Positions 29,013-38,661 of a stretch of 64,000 nt of DNA are shown in pieces. The notes beneath the pieces were generated by a model. It searched no databases. It had not been told where the DNA came from and saw nothing but the letters and a program-made list of their open reading frames with translations. The DNA is from Gemmatimonadales bacterium. Lineage in GTDB: Bacteria > Gemmatimonadota > Gemmatimonadetes > Gemmatimonadales > GWC2-71-9. Where the stretch lies: assembly GCA_041390145.1 (NCBI GenBank), contig JAWKQM010000015.1:1-64000 (forward strand), in the 5' to 3' direction. Positions within the stretch are counted from its first letter, which is position 1. Each line of letters starts with the position of its first letter. Position numbers and translations under genes: made by a program.

Positions 29013-30968
29013 ATGGCCTACTCTCGCGAGATGGAAAAACTCGAGCGTCAGTTCGCGGAGAACCCGCGGCGCTTTGCCGCCCCCTTCGCGGATGCCCTCC
29101 GGAAGAGCGACGACGTTGAGCGCGCGCTCGAAGTCATCCGGGTCGGCCTCGAGCTCAATCCCGACTACATCCCCGGCAGCGTCATCCTCGGGCGGTGTCA
29201 CCTCGACCTCGGCGATGACAACAGCGCCGAGGCGGCCTTCTCACGCGTGCTCGATCTCGACAACGAGAACGTCATCGCGTTGAAGTCCCTGGCCGACATC
29301 ATGGAGCGGCAGGGGCGGAACGACGAGGCCGTCAGCTTCCTGGCGTACTTGCTCGACGTGGACCGCAGCAACGACGAGGCACGGGAACAGCTCGCCCGCA
29401 TCCAGGCTCTTCCCGCTGCCGCGGCCCAGGTGGCTCCGCCGGCTGAGGTGGCCGAGCCGAATTCCGCCGAGAGTGCGGAGCCGAGCCCGGAGTTTGGCGC
29501 CCCTCCCGGCGATGCCGCAGACATCCCGACGCCCGTGGACGAGTTCCTCGAGCCGACTGCGCTTTGGGAGCCGCCCGTGGAGGTGGCCGAGGCTTCGATT
29601 TCCTCCTGGGTGGAGCCCACGTCGGCGGAGACGATCGAACCGCCCATGCTGGGGGAGTCCCTGCTCGACGAGCCGCCGTCGGTCGCGGAGGTCTCGCCGG
29701 TGGAAGGACTCGAGTCGGCGGAGCTGGAATCGAGTGCGGACGCGGCGCCCTTCGACGACTTCGTGCTGGAACGCGAGGAAGAAATCGTCCTGACGAGCAT
29801 GTCTGGTGCCGAGTACCAGGTGGCCAATGATTCCGAGGCGCTGCTGGAGCACACACTCTCGGCGCCGATCGAGGAACCGCAGGACGCAGCCGAGCCCGAG
29901 TCCGAGCTGCCGACCCCGGAGCCGGAAGTCGAGGCCGAGCCCGAGCCCGAGCCCGAGCCGATGTTTGCCAGTGCCGAGTCGGTCGTCGCCGAGCCCGAGC
30001 TGGTGATTGCCGATGCCGAGCCCACGTTCGGCGAGCCGGAACCCGAAGTCGAGGCCTCCGTCGAGGTGGCAACGGAAGCGGTGGTGACGACCGCTGAGGA
30101 GAGCGTCGAGCAAGTCGTGGCGGCGGACGACAGCGATGACGTCGCCCCGGCGAGTGCGCTCGAGGAGGAGTCGCCGCTCGAATGGGCCATGCATGTCGGT
30201 GAGGAGCGGGAGTTCCACCCGGCTGAACCGACGCATAGCGGCACGCACGCGCCCGACAGCTTCGACGACGCCATGGCGGGCATCGCGCCGGTGGACGAGG
30301 ACCTGGTGGACGACGAGCCCGACGCCGACGTGGAGGAGAATGCCGACGGTGAGGCGCCCGTCCTGATGGTGACGGAGAGCATGGCCGAGTTGTACGCCGG
30401 CCAGGGGCACCCGGGCGAGGCGCTCGGCGTGTATCGCATTCTCTACGACCGGAATCCCGACAACGAACGGCTGCGCGTCCGAATCCAGGAGCTCGAGTCC
30501 GTGATGGCCGCCAAGGTGCTCGAGGATGCCGCGCCGTCCTACGCGGCGTCGGTCACCGGCGGACAGGCGGTGGCTTCGTTCCTCGGCGCCATGCTCGGCG
30601 CCCGCCCGGCGGCGGTGGATCTCCCCGAGCCCCCGGCGGCGCCTGACCTCCCCGCGGGCGATCCTGACGAGACAGATGATGGTGAGGAGGCGGTCGCGTC
30701 CGGCGCGCCCACGCGACCGGCGATTGACCGCTTGTCGCTCGGCGCCATCTTCGGGGAGGATCCCTCGCCCGTGCCGCCCGCGGAGAACAGCCCGGCCGGC
30801 GACAGGGCGGAAGGTTCCGCCGGCTTCTCCTTCGATGAGTTCTTCGGTGGTGGCGATGCGGTGCCGACCGGCCGCACCTCGTCAGGCTCGGTCCGCGCCA
30901 CGCGAGCATCCGACGACGAGGACGACCTCGACCAATTCCATTCCTGGCTGCAGAGCCTGAAGCGCTGA
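29013..30968 (+). CDS. acidic TPR protein with long Glu/Pro-rich middle
   Basis: A 651-residue soluble protein. TPR units occupy about 20-140 (DDVERALEVIRVGLELNPDY and DNSAEAAFSRVLDLDNENV) and one more lies near 455-490 (GHPGEALGVYRILYDRNPDN). Between them lies a strongly acidic Ala/Glu/Pro region (about 145-440), with a short GAGCCC tandem repeat at 29937-29960 encoding Glu-Pro dipeptides. A disordered tail ends in DDLDQFHSWLQSLKR, a short helix that may be a docking motif. Function is unknown. The stop overlaps aroQ by one base, so the two are expressed together. Confidence 0.78.
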   Translation: MAYSREMEKLERQFAENPRRFAAPFADALRKSDDVERALEVIRVGLELNPDYIPGSVILGRCHLDLGDDNSAEAAFSRVLDLDNENVIALKSLADIMERQGRNDEAVSFLAYLLDVDRSNDEAREQLARIQALPAAAAQVAPPAEVAEPNSAESAEPSPEFGAPPGDAADIPTPVDEFLEPTALWEPPVEVAEASISSWVEPTSAETIEPPMLGESLLDEPPSVAEVSPVEGLESAELESSADAAPFDDFVLEREEEIVLTSMSGAEYQVANDSEALLEHTLSAPIEEPQDAAEPESELPTPEPEVEAEPEPEPEPMFASAESVVAEPELVIADAEPTFGEPEPEVEASVEVATEAVVTTAEESVEQVVAADDSDDVAPASALEEESPLEWAMHVGEEREFHPAEPTHSGTHAPDSFDDAMAGIAPVDEDLVDDEPDADVEENADGEAPVLMVTESMAELYAGQGHPGEALGVYRILYDRNPDNERLRVRIQELESVMAAKVLEDAAPSYAASVTGGQAVASFLGAMLGARPAAVDLPEPPAAPDLPAGDPDETDDGEEAVASGAPTRPAIDRLSLGAIFGEDPSPVPPAENSPAGDRAEGSAGFSFDEFFGGGDAVPTGRTSSGSVRATRASDDEDDLDQFHSWLQSLKR

Positions 30969-31405
30969 TGCGGGTCGCCGTCCTCAACGGCCCCAACCTC
31001 AATCTCCTGGGTGTGCGCGAGCCCGAGCGCTACGGGCGGCACACCCTGGGGGACATCGAAGCAATGGTGCAGGAGGAGGGAGCCCGCCTCGCGGTCGAGC
31101 TGGAGTGGTTCCAGACCAATCATGAGGGAGCCCTCGTCGACGCGGTGCAGGCGCTGCGGGGCCGGGTGGACGGAGCGGTCGTGAATCCCGCCGCCTTCGG
31201 ACATACCAGTCTCGCGTTGCGCGATGCCTTTCTCGCAGTGCAGGTTCCCTTCGTCGAAGTGCATCTCACGAACATTTTCGGGCGCGAGCCGGAGCGTCGG
31301 CACACCGTCCTGGCCGACCTCGCGGTGGCCGTGATTGCGGGTCTCGGGGCCCAGGGGTATCCCGTGGCCCTGCGAGCGCTGGTGGATCACCTGCGTGCCG
31401 GCTGA
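30968..31405 (+). CDS. aroQ: type II 3-dehydroquinate dehydratase
   Basis: AroQ converts 3-dehydroquinate to 3-dehydroshikimate in the shikimate pathway. The 145-residue protein has the full signature: NGPNLNLLGVREPERYG (catalytic Tyr near 24), NPAAFGHTS near 76 and the catalytic His in FVEVHLTNIFGREPERRH near 100. The HTS-containing loop has Phe-Gly where Tyr/Phe-Thr is common, a conservative difference. The ATG overlaps the upstream TPR stop, and an M24 peptidase starts 11 bp before the aroQ end. Confidence 0.95.
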   Translation: MRVAVLNGPNLNLLGVREPERYGRHTLGDIEAMVQEEGARLAVELEWFQTNHEGALVDAVQALRGRVDGAVVNPAAFGHTSLALRDAFLAVQVPFVEVHLTNIFGREPERRHTVLADLAVAVIAGLGAQGYPVALRALVDHLRAG

Positions 31406-32480
31406 CCGGCGCGCGGAGCGCCAGGCGGGCCTGCGGGCATTGCTGGCCACAGAGGGTGTTGATGCGTTGCTGGTGACGCACCTCCCCAACGTTCGGTATC
31501 TCACAGGGTTTACGGGCTCCGCCGGCCTGCTGCTGGTCCGGCACGACGATGCGGTGCTCTTCACCGATTTCCGGTACGCGACGCAGGCGCCGGTCGAGGT
31601 GGGCGATGCGGCCGCCGTCGAGATCGACTCCGCCAGCGTCTGGGACCGGCTCCAGGCGGCCTGTGGCGAGCGCCCCGAGGAGACGGTCGGGTTCGAGGCG
31701 CACGCCCTCACGGTTCGGGATGCGGGGCGGCTGAAGAAGTGCGCGCCGCGGACGGCACCGGTGGGAGAGCTGGTCGAGCGGCTGCGCACGGTGAAGGCGC
31801 CCGAGGAGGTGGCGGCGATTGAGGCGGCGGCGGCGCTGGCGTCGGCCGCGCTTGCCGAGGTCCTGCCGACGATCCGCCCAGGGCAGTCGGAACTGCTCGT
31901 GGCGAGCCGGCTCGAGGCGGCACTCCGACGGCGCGGGAGCGAGTGGCACCCGTTCCAGACGATCGTGGCGTCCGGTCCGCGCTCCGCGCTGCCGCACGCC
32001 CATACCACCGAGCGGGTCATTGAGCCCGGGGAGTTCCTGCTCATCGACTTTGGCGCGCAGGTGGACGGCTATTGCGCCGACCTGAGCCGGACGGTGATCG
32101 TGGGGGGGCGGGCCGACGAGAGGCAGCGGACCGTCTACGAGGCGGTGCGGGCGGCGCAGTGGCGGGCCCGGGAGGAAATCAGGGCCGGGATGACGGGGCG
32201 CGAGGCCGATGCGCTCGCGAGGGACTTGCTGGCGGCCCGGGGCCTCGCGGAGGCCTTCGGACATTCCCTGGGGCATGGCCTCGGCCTGGAGGTGCACGAG
32301 GCGCCGCGGTTGAGCACCACCTCGGCGTCGGTTCTTCCCGTGGGTGCGGTGGTCACGATTGAGCCGGGGATCTATCTTCCCGGGTGGGGTGGAGTGCGGT
32401 TGGAAGACGATATCGTCCTGACGGCGGCCGGACCGCGCGCGCTGTCAGACGGACTGACCGACCTGGTCGAGCTAGTCTAA
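31395..32480 (+). CDS. M24 family Xaa-Pro aminopeptidase/dipeptidase
   Basis: A cytosolic metallopeptidase of about 361 residues that cleaves Xaa-Pro bonds. The creatinase N domain (about 10-125, with LPNVRYLTGFTGSAG) precedes the pita-bread catalytic domain. All five metal ligands are visible: D218 and D229 (IDFGAQVDGYCADLSRT), His in GHSLGHGLGLEVHE, Glu in TIEPGIYL and Glu in RLEDDIVLT. PepP and PepQ are not easily separated here, so no symbol is given. The GTG start at 31395 lies 11 bp inside aroQ; the longer open frame upstream belongs to aroQ in another phase. aroQ-pepP-accB-accC order occurs in many bacteria. Confidence 0.9.
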   Translation: MPADRRAERQAGLRALLATEGVDALLVTHLPNVRYLTGFTGSAGLLLVRHDDAVLFTDFRYATQAPVEVGDAAAVEIDSASVWDRLQAACGERPEETVGFEAHALTVRDAGRLKKCAPRTAPVGELVERLRTVKAPEEVAAIEAAAALASAALAEVLPTIRPGQSELLVASRLEAALRRRGSEWHPFQTIVASGPRSALPHAHTTERVIEPGEFLLIDFGAQVDGYCADLSRTVIVGGRADERQRTVYEAVRAAQWRAREEIRAGMTGREADALARDLLAARGLAEAFGHSLGHGLGLEVHEAPRLSTTSASVLPVGAVVTIEPGIYLPGWGGVRLEDDIVLTAAGPRALSDGLTDLVELV

Positions 32481-32516
32481 CCGCGGGCTGGGGCCCGCGC
32501 CGGAGGAGGAGCGCTC

Positions 32517-33062
32517 GTGAACGCCGACGAAATGAAGCAGCTGGCTCAGCTGCTCCAGAAGATGCCGGGGATCAAGTCCATCGAGCTGAAGGACGTCAAG
32601 AAGCTGGCCCAGCTGCTCCGGGACTCCCCAGAGCTGGGCTCGATTGAGGTCACCGGCTTCTTTGGCACCGGTGTCGTCATCACCCGTACCAACCAGGGCG
32701 TCGCGCCGGCCTATCCGCAGATGCCCACGATGCCCCCCCCGCCGATGATGGCCCCGGCCCCCGCGGCCGCGGCGCCCGCGGCAGCGGCCGGCGCACCACC
32801 CGCCGCGCCGCCAAGCACGTTGAAGGATATCAAGTCGCCGATGGTCGGCACCTTCTACAAGGCGCCGGAGCCGGGAGCCGATGCCTACGTGAAGGTCGGC
32901 AGCCGCGTCACGGCGGGGCAGACCGTTTGCATCATCGAGGCGATGAAGATCATGAACGAGATCGAGGCCGAGGTCACCGGGGTCATTCGCGAGATTCTCG
33001 TGGAGGACACCCAGCCCGTCGAGTTCGGGCAGGCGCTTTTCCGAGTCGATCCCAATGGCTGA
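32517..33062 (+). CDS. accB: acetyl-CoA carboxylase biotin carboxyl carrier protein
   Basis: BCCP carries the biotin that shuttles carboxyl groups in fatty-acid synthesis. The 181-residue product has an N-terminal dimerisation-like helix region, an Ala/Pro-rich linker (about 75-100) and the C-terminal biotinyl domain with EAMKIMNE, in which K144 is the biotin site. GTG 32517 is preceded by GGAGGA about 7 nt upstream. Unusually, the next gene is pilT rather than accC, and pilT starts 8 bp inside accB. Confidence 0.95.
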   Translation: MNADEMKQLAQLLQKMPGIKSIELKDVKKLAQLLRDSPELGSIEVTGFFGTGVVITRTNQGVAPAYPQMPTMPPPPMMAPAPAAAAPAAAAGAPPAAPPSTLKDIKSPMVGTFYKAPEPGADAYVKVGSRVTAGQTVCIIEAMKIMNEIEAEVTGVIREILVEDTQPVEFGQALFRVDPNG

Positions 33063-34227
33063 CGCCCCGGCTCCGGCCGCCGTACCGTTCAATTTCAAGC
33101 AGGCCATCGCCGAAATGGTCCGTCGGAACGGCTCGGACCTGCTCCTCAAGGTGGGGCGCCCCCCGACCGTGCGCGTCAACGGTGAGCTGACCGGCCTCGA
33201 CTTTCCGCCCCTGCGCCCGGAGGACCTCAAGGCGCTTGCGGAACAGATCATGACGCCGCGCCAGGTCAAGGAGTTTGCCGAGAAGAAGGAGGCAGACTTT
33301 GCCATCGGCGTGCCGGGGGTCGGCCGGTTCCGGACCAACATCTACCAGCAGCGGGGCACGCTCGCCTTCGCATTCCGCGCCATCCCCTACGAGGTCAAGA
33401 CGATCCGGGAGCTGAAGCTCCCCCCCGTCCTCGAGGAAGTCTCCGCGCGGCCGCGCGGGCTGGTGCTGGTCACCGGTATCACCGGGTCGGGGAAGTCCAC
33501 CGCGCTCGCGGCGATGATCAATCACGTGAACCAGAACCGCCGGGTGAACGTGATCACCATCGAGGACCCGATCGAGTTCCTGCACCGGGACCAGATGGCC
33601 AACATTTCGCAGCGCGAAGTGGGCAGCGACACGCTCACGTTTGCCGCGGCGCTCCGCCATGTCCTGCGGCAGGACCCGGACGTGATCCTGATCGGCGAAA
33701 TTCGCGACGCGGACACCCTGGATACCGCACTCAAGGCCGCCGACACCGGTCACCTCGTCTTTTCCACGCTCCATACGACCGACGCGACCCAGACGATCAA
33801 CCGCGTCATCTCGTTCTATCCCCCGCACCAGCACCAGGAAATCCGCTCGCTCCTGTCCACCGCCCTCCAGGCGGTCATCTGCCTGCGGCTGGTGCCCAAG
33901 AAGGACGGCAGCGGCCGGGTGCCGGCGGCGGAAGTGCTCATCAACACCGCCGCGGTGGCCGACAACATCCGCGACATCGAGAAGGCGCTCAACATCCCCG
34001 ACCTGATCGCCGAGGGCACCATCTCCTACGGGATGCAGTCGTTCGACCAGTCGCTGATGAAGTGGTATCGCGAAGGGGTGATCTCCTACGAGAGCGCGCT
34101 CTTCTACAGCAGCAACCCGAGCGAGTTTGCGCTCCGGGTGTCCGGCGTCAGCTCGGCGTCGGACCAGACCTTCGGTGACGGCGAGAAGGGCGGGGCCGGG
34201 GGCATCACGCAGGGCTTCGTCCCGTGA
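33055..34227 (+). CDS. pilT: PilT-type twitching motility/retraction ATPase
   Basis: A hexameric GspE/PilT-family ATPase that depolymerises type IV pili. The 390-residue product has Walker [10 protein letters not shown] (K147), an Asp box region ITIEDPIEF, Walker [15 protein letters not shown] and the His box [11 protein letters not shown]. It ends with a tail of about 25 residues beyond the usual core. ATG 33055 overlaps accB by 8 bp, and the stop overlaps accC by 4 bp (GTGA). A motility ATPase therefore sits inside the acetyl-CoA carboxylase operon. No other pilus gene is visible in the window. Confidence 0.93.
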   Translation: MADAPAPAAVPFNFKQAIAEMVRRNGSDLLLKVGRPPTVRVNGELTGLDFPPLRPEDLKALAEQIMTPRQVKEFAEKKEADFAIGVPGVGRFRTNIYQQRGTLAFAFRAIPYEVKTIRELKLPPVLEEVSARPRGLVLVTGITGSGKSTALAAMINHVNQNRRVNVITIEDPIEFLHRDQMANISQREVGSDTLTFAAALRHVLRQDPDVILIGEIRDADTLDTALKAADTGHLVFSTLHTTDATQTINRVISFYPPHQHQEIRSLLSTALQAVICLRLVPKKDGSGRVPAAEVLINTAAVADNIRDIEKALNIPDLIAEGTISYGMQSFDQSLMKWYREGVISYESALFYSSNPSEFALRVSGVSSASDQTFGDGEKGGAGGITQGFVP

Positions 34228-35585
34228 CGATCAAGAAGGTGCTGGTTGCCAATCGCGGCGAGATTGCCCTCCGGGTCATTCGGGCCTGCCGCGAACTGGG
34301 CATCGCGACGGTCGCGGTCTACAGCGAGGCCGACCGGGAGTCCTTGCACGTGCGGTTCGCCGACGATGACGTCTGCATCGGCCCGCCACCGGGGCGGCTC
34401 TCCTACCTGCGCATTCCCAACATCATCGCTGCCGCGGAAATCACCGGGGCGGACGCGATCCACCCGGGCTACGGCTTCCTGGCGGAAAACGCCGAGTTCG
34501 CCGACATCTGCCGCGCCTCCAACCTCACCTTCGTGGGCCCGACCGGCGACCAGATCCGCCAGATGGGCGACAAGGCGACGGCGCGCCGGCTGGCCAAGGA
34601 GGCGGGAGTGCCGACGGTGCCGGGTTCACCGGGCACCATCGAAGACGCCGACGAGGCGCTCGCGGCGGCCGAGGAGATCGGCTTCCCCGTGATCATCAAG
34701 GCCACGGCGGGCGGCGGCGGGAAGGGGATGCGGATTGCGCTCGACGCCGAGCAGTTCGCCCAGTCGTTTTCGCTGGCACAGAACGAGGCGCTCTCCGCGT
34801 TTGGGAACGGCGCCGTCTACGTCGAGAAGTACCTGGCCCGGCCGCGGCACGTCGAGATCCAGGTCATGGGCGACAGCCACGGCAAGGTGGTCCACCTCGG
34901 TGAGCGCGACTGCTCCGTGCAGCGGCGCCACCAGAAGCTGATCGAGGAGAGCCCCAGCCCGGCGTTGACGGAGGATTTGCGCGCCCGGATGGGCCAGGCG
35001 GCGGTGCAGCTGGCCTCGGCCATCGGCTACGTCGGCGCGGGCACCATCGAGTTCCTGCTCGACGAGGACGGCAGCTTCTACTTCATGGAAATGAACACGC
35101 GCATCCAGGTGGAGCATCCGGTCACGGAAATGGTGACCAGCTTCGACCTGGTCAAGGAACAGCTGCGCGTCGCCTCCGGCGACCCGATCAGCTTCCGCGG
35201 CGACGGGCGCTACCTGCGCGGGCACGCCATCGAGTGTCGTATCAACGCCGAGGACCCGTACCGCAATTTCCAGCCGAGTCCCGGGCTCATCACCGCCTAT
35301 CACCCGCCGGGCGGCCCGGGGATCCGGGTGGACACGCACGTGTACGCCGGCTACACGGTTCCTCCGTACTACGATTCGCTGCTGGCCAAGGTGATCGTGC
35401 ACGGCAACAACCGGGCTGAGGCGCTCACCCGGATGGGCCAGGCGCTCGACAGCTTCATCCTCGAGGGCGTCACCACGACGATCCCCTTCCTGTCGCGCGT
35501 CATTCGCCATCCTGATTTTGTGGCCGGGACCGTGGACACCAAGTTCCTCGAGCGTGAGCCGCAGCTGCTGAAACCCGAGGCATGA
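34224..35585 (+). CDS. accC: acetyl-CoA carboxylase biotin carboxylase subunit
   Basis: AccC carboxylates the biotin on BCCP with bicarbonate and ATP. The 453-residue protein has the biotin carboxylase N domain ([20 protein letters not shown]), the ATP-grasp domain ([11 protein letters not shown] near 170, [14 protein letters not shown] near 288) and the C-terminal domain ([12 protein letters not shown]). GTG 34224 overlaps pilT by 4 bp. The stop overlaps the ComB-like gene (ATGA), so accB-pilT-accC-comB-ftsK appears to be one coupled transcript. Confidence 0.96.
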   Translation: MTIKKVLVANRGEIALRVIRACRELGIATVAVYSEADRESLHVRFADDDVCIGPPPGRLSYLRIPNIIAAAEITGADAIHPGYGFLAENAEFADICRASNLTFVGPTGDQIRQMGDKATARRLAKEAGVPTVPGSPGTIEDADEALAAAEEIGFPVIIKATAGGGGKGMRIALDAEQFAQSFSLAQNEALSAFGNGAVYVEKYLARPRHVEIQVMGDSHGKVVHLGERDCSVQRRHQKLIEESPSPALTEDLRARMGQAAVQLASAIGYVGAGTIEFLLDEDGSFYFMEMNTRIQVEHPVTEMVTSFDLVKEQLRVASGDPISFRGDGRYLRGHAIECRINAEDPYRNFQPSPGLITAYHPPGGPGIRVDTHVYAGYTVPPYYDSLLAKVIVHGNNRAEALTRMGQALDSFILEGVTTTIPFLSRVIRHPDFVAGTVDTKFLEREPQLLKPEA

Positions 35586-36334
35586 AGCTCGACGTCGTCT
35601 TCGCGCCGCTGGGGCTCCTGCCCGGCCAGGCGACGGGGCGGACGATCTTCGTCATCGACATCCTCCGCGCCTCCACCGTCATCTGCGCGGCGCTGCACCA
35701 CGGCGCCCGCGCCATCCTCCCCGCCTCCACCACCGAGGAGGCGCTCCGGCTCGCCCAGACGATCGGGGGCCCGGAGGTGCTGCTCTGCGGGGAGCGCGGC
35801 GGACTGCCCATCCAGGGCTTCGCCCTCGGCAACAGTCCCCTTGAAATGACGGCCGATACGGTCCGTGGCCGGACGCTGGTCATGACCACGACCAACGGCA
35901 CACCCGCCCTGCTCGCCACGCAGGGCGCCGCATCGGTCCACCTGGCCGCCGCGGTCAACCTGTCGGCCGCCGCCGCCAGCGCCCGGGACGCCCTCGACGC
36001 GCGGGGGGAATTGCTGATCCTCTGCGCCGGACGGGAACGGTCCTTCGCCCTGGACGACGCGTACGCCGCCGGCCGACTCCTGGTGGCGGCGCTCGGAAGC
36101 AACCGGAAGCGCAAGGGGATGAACGACGCCGCCCTCGCCAGTCTCGACCTGGTCCGCCGGTACGGCAACGACTGGGAACGCCCCCTCCGGGCCAGCCGCG
36201 GCGGGGCAGATATTGTCGGGCTTGGCTTCGACGCCGATCTCGTCGACGCCGCCAGGCAGGATGCCTACCCGGTGCTTCCGATGTACCACGAGCGACGCAT
36301 CACCGCCGCGCCTCCCCCCGCGAGTCTCCTGTGA
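35582..36334 (+). CDS. 2-phosphosulfolactate phosphatase family protein (ComB-like)
   Basis: A 250-residue member of the ComB family (PF04029), Mg-dependent phosphatases that make sulfolactate from 2-phosphosulfolactate in methanogen coenzyme M synthesis. Family hallmarks are [16 protein letters not shown] near 22, [18 protein letters not shown] near 76 and [10 protein letters not shown] near 100. Coenzyme M is not expected in this bacterium and no other sulfolactate gene is nearby, so the natural substrate may differ. ATG 35582 overlaps accC by 4 bp, and ftsK overlaps its 3' end by 4 bp. Confidence 0.85.
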   Translation: MKLDVVFAPLGLLPGQATGRTIFVIDILRASTVICAALHHGARAILPASTTEEALRLAQTIGGPEVLLCGERGGLPIQGFALGNSPLEMTADTVRGRTLVMTTTNGTPALLATQGAASVHLAAAVNLSAAAASARDALDARGELLILCAGRERSFALDDAYAAGRLLVAALGSNRKRKGMNDAALASLDLVRRYGNDWERPLRASRGGADIVGLGFDADLVDAARQDAYPVLPMYHERRITAAPPPASLL

Positions 36335-38568
36335 CCGACGACGCCCGCCGCCGCCTCGGCGCAGTCACCGCCCTTGTGCTCGGCCTCTTTGCCGGCCTCA
36401 CCCTGCTCCCGATTTCTCTCACGGGGCCGCTCGGCGAGGCGCTCGGCGGGTTCCTCTGGGCGTGGCTCGGCATCGGGGCGCTCGGGGTGCCGCTGCTGGG
36501 ACTGGGGCTGGGCCTGGCAGGGTTCGACCGGCTGCCGCGGCTCGACATGAAGCGGGCCGCCATTCTTGCCGCCGGATTGAGCGTGGTGGTGCCGTACGTG
36601 GTTGGCGTGCTCAGCCACGTCACGCCGGACGACCTCGTCCCCGATGTCGCCGGGCGTGCGTTTGGCGCCCGCATGACCGGCCTGGCACCGGGCTTCCTCG
36701 CCTCCGGCATCTACAACATCGTGGGATTTGCGGGGGCCCTGCTCCTCGGATTCCTGGCGCTCTCGGCGCTGACGCTGCTCACCGTCGCCTGGCATCCGCT
36801 CCAGCGGCTGGAACGCCAGCCGGAGACCGAGGAGGAGAAGGCCGCCGCGCCGCCGCGCCGGATGGCCCCGCTCCCGCCCGTCGAGGACGAGGAGGACGAG
36901 GAGGAGGCGCCCACAAAGGGGGCCGGCCTGCGGAAGGCGCGCGAGCCGAAACCGCCGAAGGCCAAGCCCCTGGCCCCGGCGCCGGTACCGGACGTCGAAT
37001 CGGAGCTGCCGCCGATCGAACTCCTGCAGGAGCCGCCGCGACGGGATATCGACGCCGGCGAAGCGCAGCTCGACCGACTCGGGCAGGTGCTGCTCGACAC
37101 GTTGCGGACCTTCAAGGTCGACGGCACCATCGCCGGGCGAACCACCGGCCCCGTCGTGACCCAGTTCGAAATTGTGCCGGCGCCCGGCGTCAAGGTGGGC
37201 CGCATCGCGGCGCTGGCCGACGACCTCGCCCTGGCCATGCATGCCCCGTCGATTCGCATCGTGGCGCCGATTCCGGGCAAGGGCGCCGTCGGGATCGAGG
37301 TGCCGAACCCGACGGCGCGCATCGTCTCGATCCGGGAACTCATTGCGGCGCCGGAATGGGAGCGCTCGCGCGCCACGCTGCCGGTGGCCCTCGGCCGAGA
37401 CCTCGAGGGCCGCCCGGTCATTGCCGACCTCGGCAAGATGCCCCACCTCCTCATCGCCGGTGCCACCGGGTCAGGCAAGTCGGTCGCCATCAACACGATC
37501 ATCACCAGCCTGGTGTACCGCTACACGCCGCACGACCTGCGCATGCTGATGATCGACCCGAAGATGGTCGAACTCTCGATGTACAACTCGCTGCCCCACC
37601 TGCGGCACAAGGTGGTGACCAACAACAACGAGGCGGCGACGGCGCTGAAGTGGGCGGTCTGGGAAATGAACCGGCGGTATGAGCTGCTGCATGCGAATAG
37701 CGCGCGCAACCTCGCCGACTTCAACCGGAAGGTGGCGGAGGGGAAGCCGCTCAAGAACCCGGCGCGGCCCAAGCTCACGCTCACGACGGTCAACGACGAG
37801 CCGGCCGACACCCCGCCGCCGCCCCCCGAGGAGGAGGCGTACACCGAGGGTCACCTGCCGTTCATCGTGCTCTTCGTGGACGAACTGGCCGACCTCATGA
37901 TGACGGTGCAGGGCGAGGTGGAAACGCCGCTGGCGATGCTGGCGCAGAAGGCGCGGGCCATCGGCATCCATTTGATTCTCGCCACGCAACGCCCCTCGGT
38001 GAACGTCATCACCGGCCTCATCAAGGCGAATTTCCCGAGCCGCATCGCCTTCCGGGTGGCGTCCAAGGTGGACAGCCGCACCATCCTCGACCAGAACGGC
38101 GCCGAGGCGCTGCTGGGCAACGGCGACATGCTTTTTCTGCCGCCAGGCAAGAGCGAGCCGCTGCGGCTGCAGGGCGCGTTCATTGGCACCGAGGAGTCGG
38201 AGCGGGTCATGGAGTGGTACGTGAAGCGGCGGGAGGCGCGCCAGGCGGCGGCCAAGGAGTCCGCCGAGGCGGAGAGCGACATCCTGGAGACGGTGCGGGC
38301 GCTGGAGGCGGCGGCGGCGGGCGGGGGGAGCGCGGACGGCGGCGATGGCAGCGAGCGCGACAGCCTCTTCCGCGAGGCCGCCGAGGCGTGCATCCAGAAC
38401 CAGAACGGCTCGACGTCGCTGCTGCAGCGCCGGCTCCGGATCGGCTACGGCCGGGCGGCGCGCATCATCGACCAGCTGGAGATCGCGGGCATCCTCGGTC
38501 CGCCCGACGGCTCGAAGCCGCGCGAGGTGCTGATCGGGTTCTCGCAGCTGGACGAGTACTGCTCCTAG
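36331..38568 (+). CDS. ftsK: DNA translocase FtsK
   Basis: Septal DNA pump that clears chromosome termini during division and activates dimer resolution. The 745-residue protein has an N-terminal domain with about four membrane segments (10-155), a short acidic/Pro linker (about 165-240) and the RecA-like motor with Walker A GATGSGKS (K383) and Walker B FIVLFVDELADL. A C-terminal gamma winged helix reads FREAAEACIQNQNGSTSLLQ. An insertion rich in Pro and Glu precedes Walker B. GTG 36331 overlaps comB. Confidence 0.94.
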   Translation: MTDDARRRLGAVTALVLGLFAGLTLLPISLTGPLGEALGGFLWAWLGIGALGVPLLGLGLGLAGFDRLPRLDMKRAAILAAGLSVVVPYVVGVLSHVTPDDLVPDVAGRAFGARMTGLAPGFLASGIYNIVGFAGALLLGFLALSALTLLTVAWHPLQRLERQPETEEEKAAAPPRRMAPLPPVEDEEDEEEAPTKGAGLRKAREPKPPKAKPLAPAPVPDVESELPPIELLQEPPRRDIDAGEAQLDRLGQVLLDTLRTFKVDGTIAGRTTGPVVTQFEIVPAPGVKVGRIAALADDLALAMHAPSIRIVAPIPGKGAVGIEVPNPTARIVSIRELIAAPEWERSRATLPVALGRDLEGRPVIADLGKMPHLLIAGATGSGKSVAINTIITSLVYRYTPHDLRMLMIDPKMVELSMYNSLPHLRHKVVTNNNEAATALKWAVWEMNRRYELLHANSARNLADFNRKVAEGKPLKNPARPKLTLTTVNDEPADTPPPPPEEEAYTEGHLPFIVLFVDELADLMMTVQGEVETPLAMLAQKARAIGIHLILATQRPSVNVITGLIKANFPSRIAFRVASKVDSRTILDQNGAEALLGNGDMLFLPPGKSEPLRLQGAFIGTEESERVMEWYVKRREARQAAAKESAEAESDILETVRALEAAAAGGGSADGGDGSERDSLFREAAEACIQNQNGSTSLLQRRLRIGYGRAARIIDQLEIAGILGPPDGSKPREVLIGFSQLDEYCS

Positions 38569-38590
38569 CGCCACGGGCGGGCTCTGCTGG

Positions 38591-38619
38591 TTGCCCGGGT
38601 CCGTTCCCCCGGCTAGCCT
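38591..38619 (+). promoter_or_regulatory. sigma-70-type promoter for the MscS gene
   Basis: TTGCCC (38591-38596), 17 bp, TAGCCT (38614-38619), downstream of the ftsK stop and 43 bp before the MscS ATG. The spacing is ideal and the hexamers are moderate. Confidence 0.35.
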
Positions 38620-38661
38620 CCATGCATCGTTGATTCGCTGTTTCCCGACTCGAGAGCTCCC

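Noticed and set aside
29931..29960. GAGCCC tandem repeats as a possible repeat array
   Set aside because: Only four units, in frame, encoding Glu-Pro in a low-complexity acidic region of a protein.
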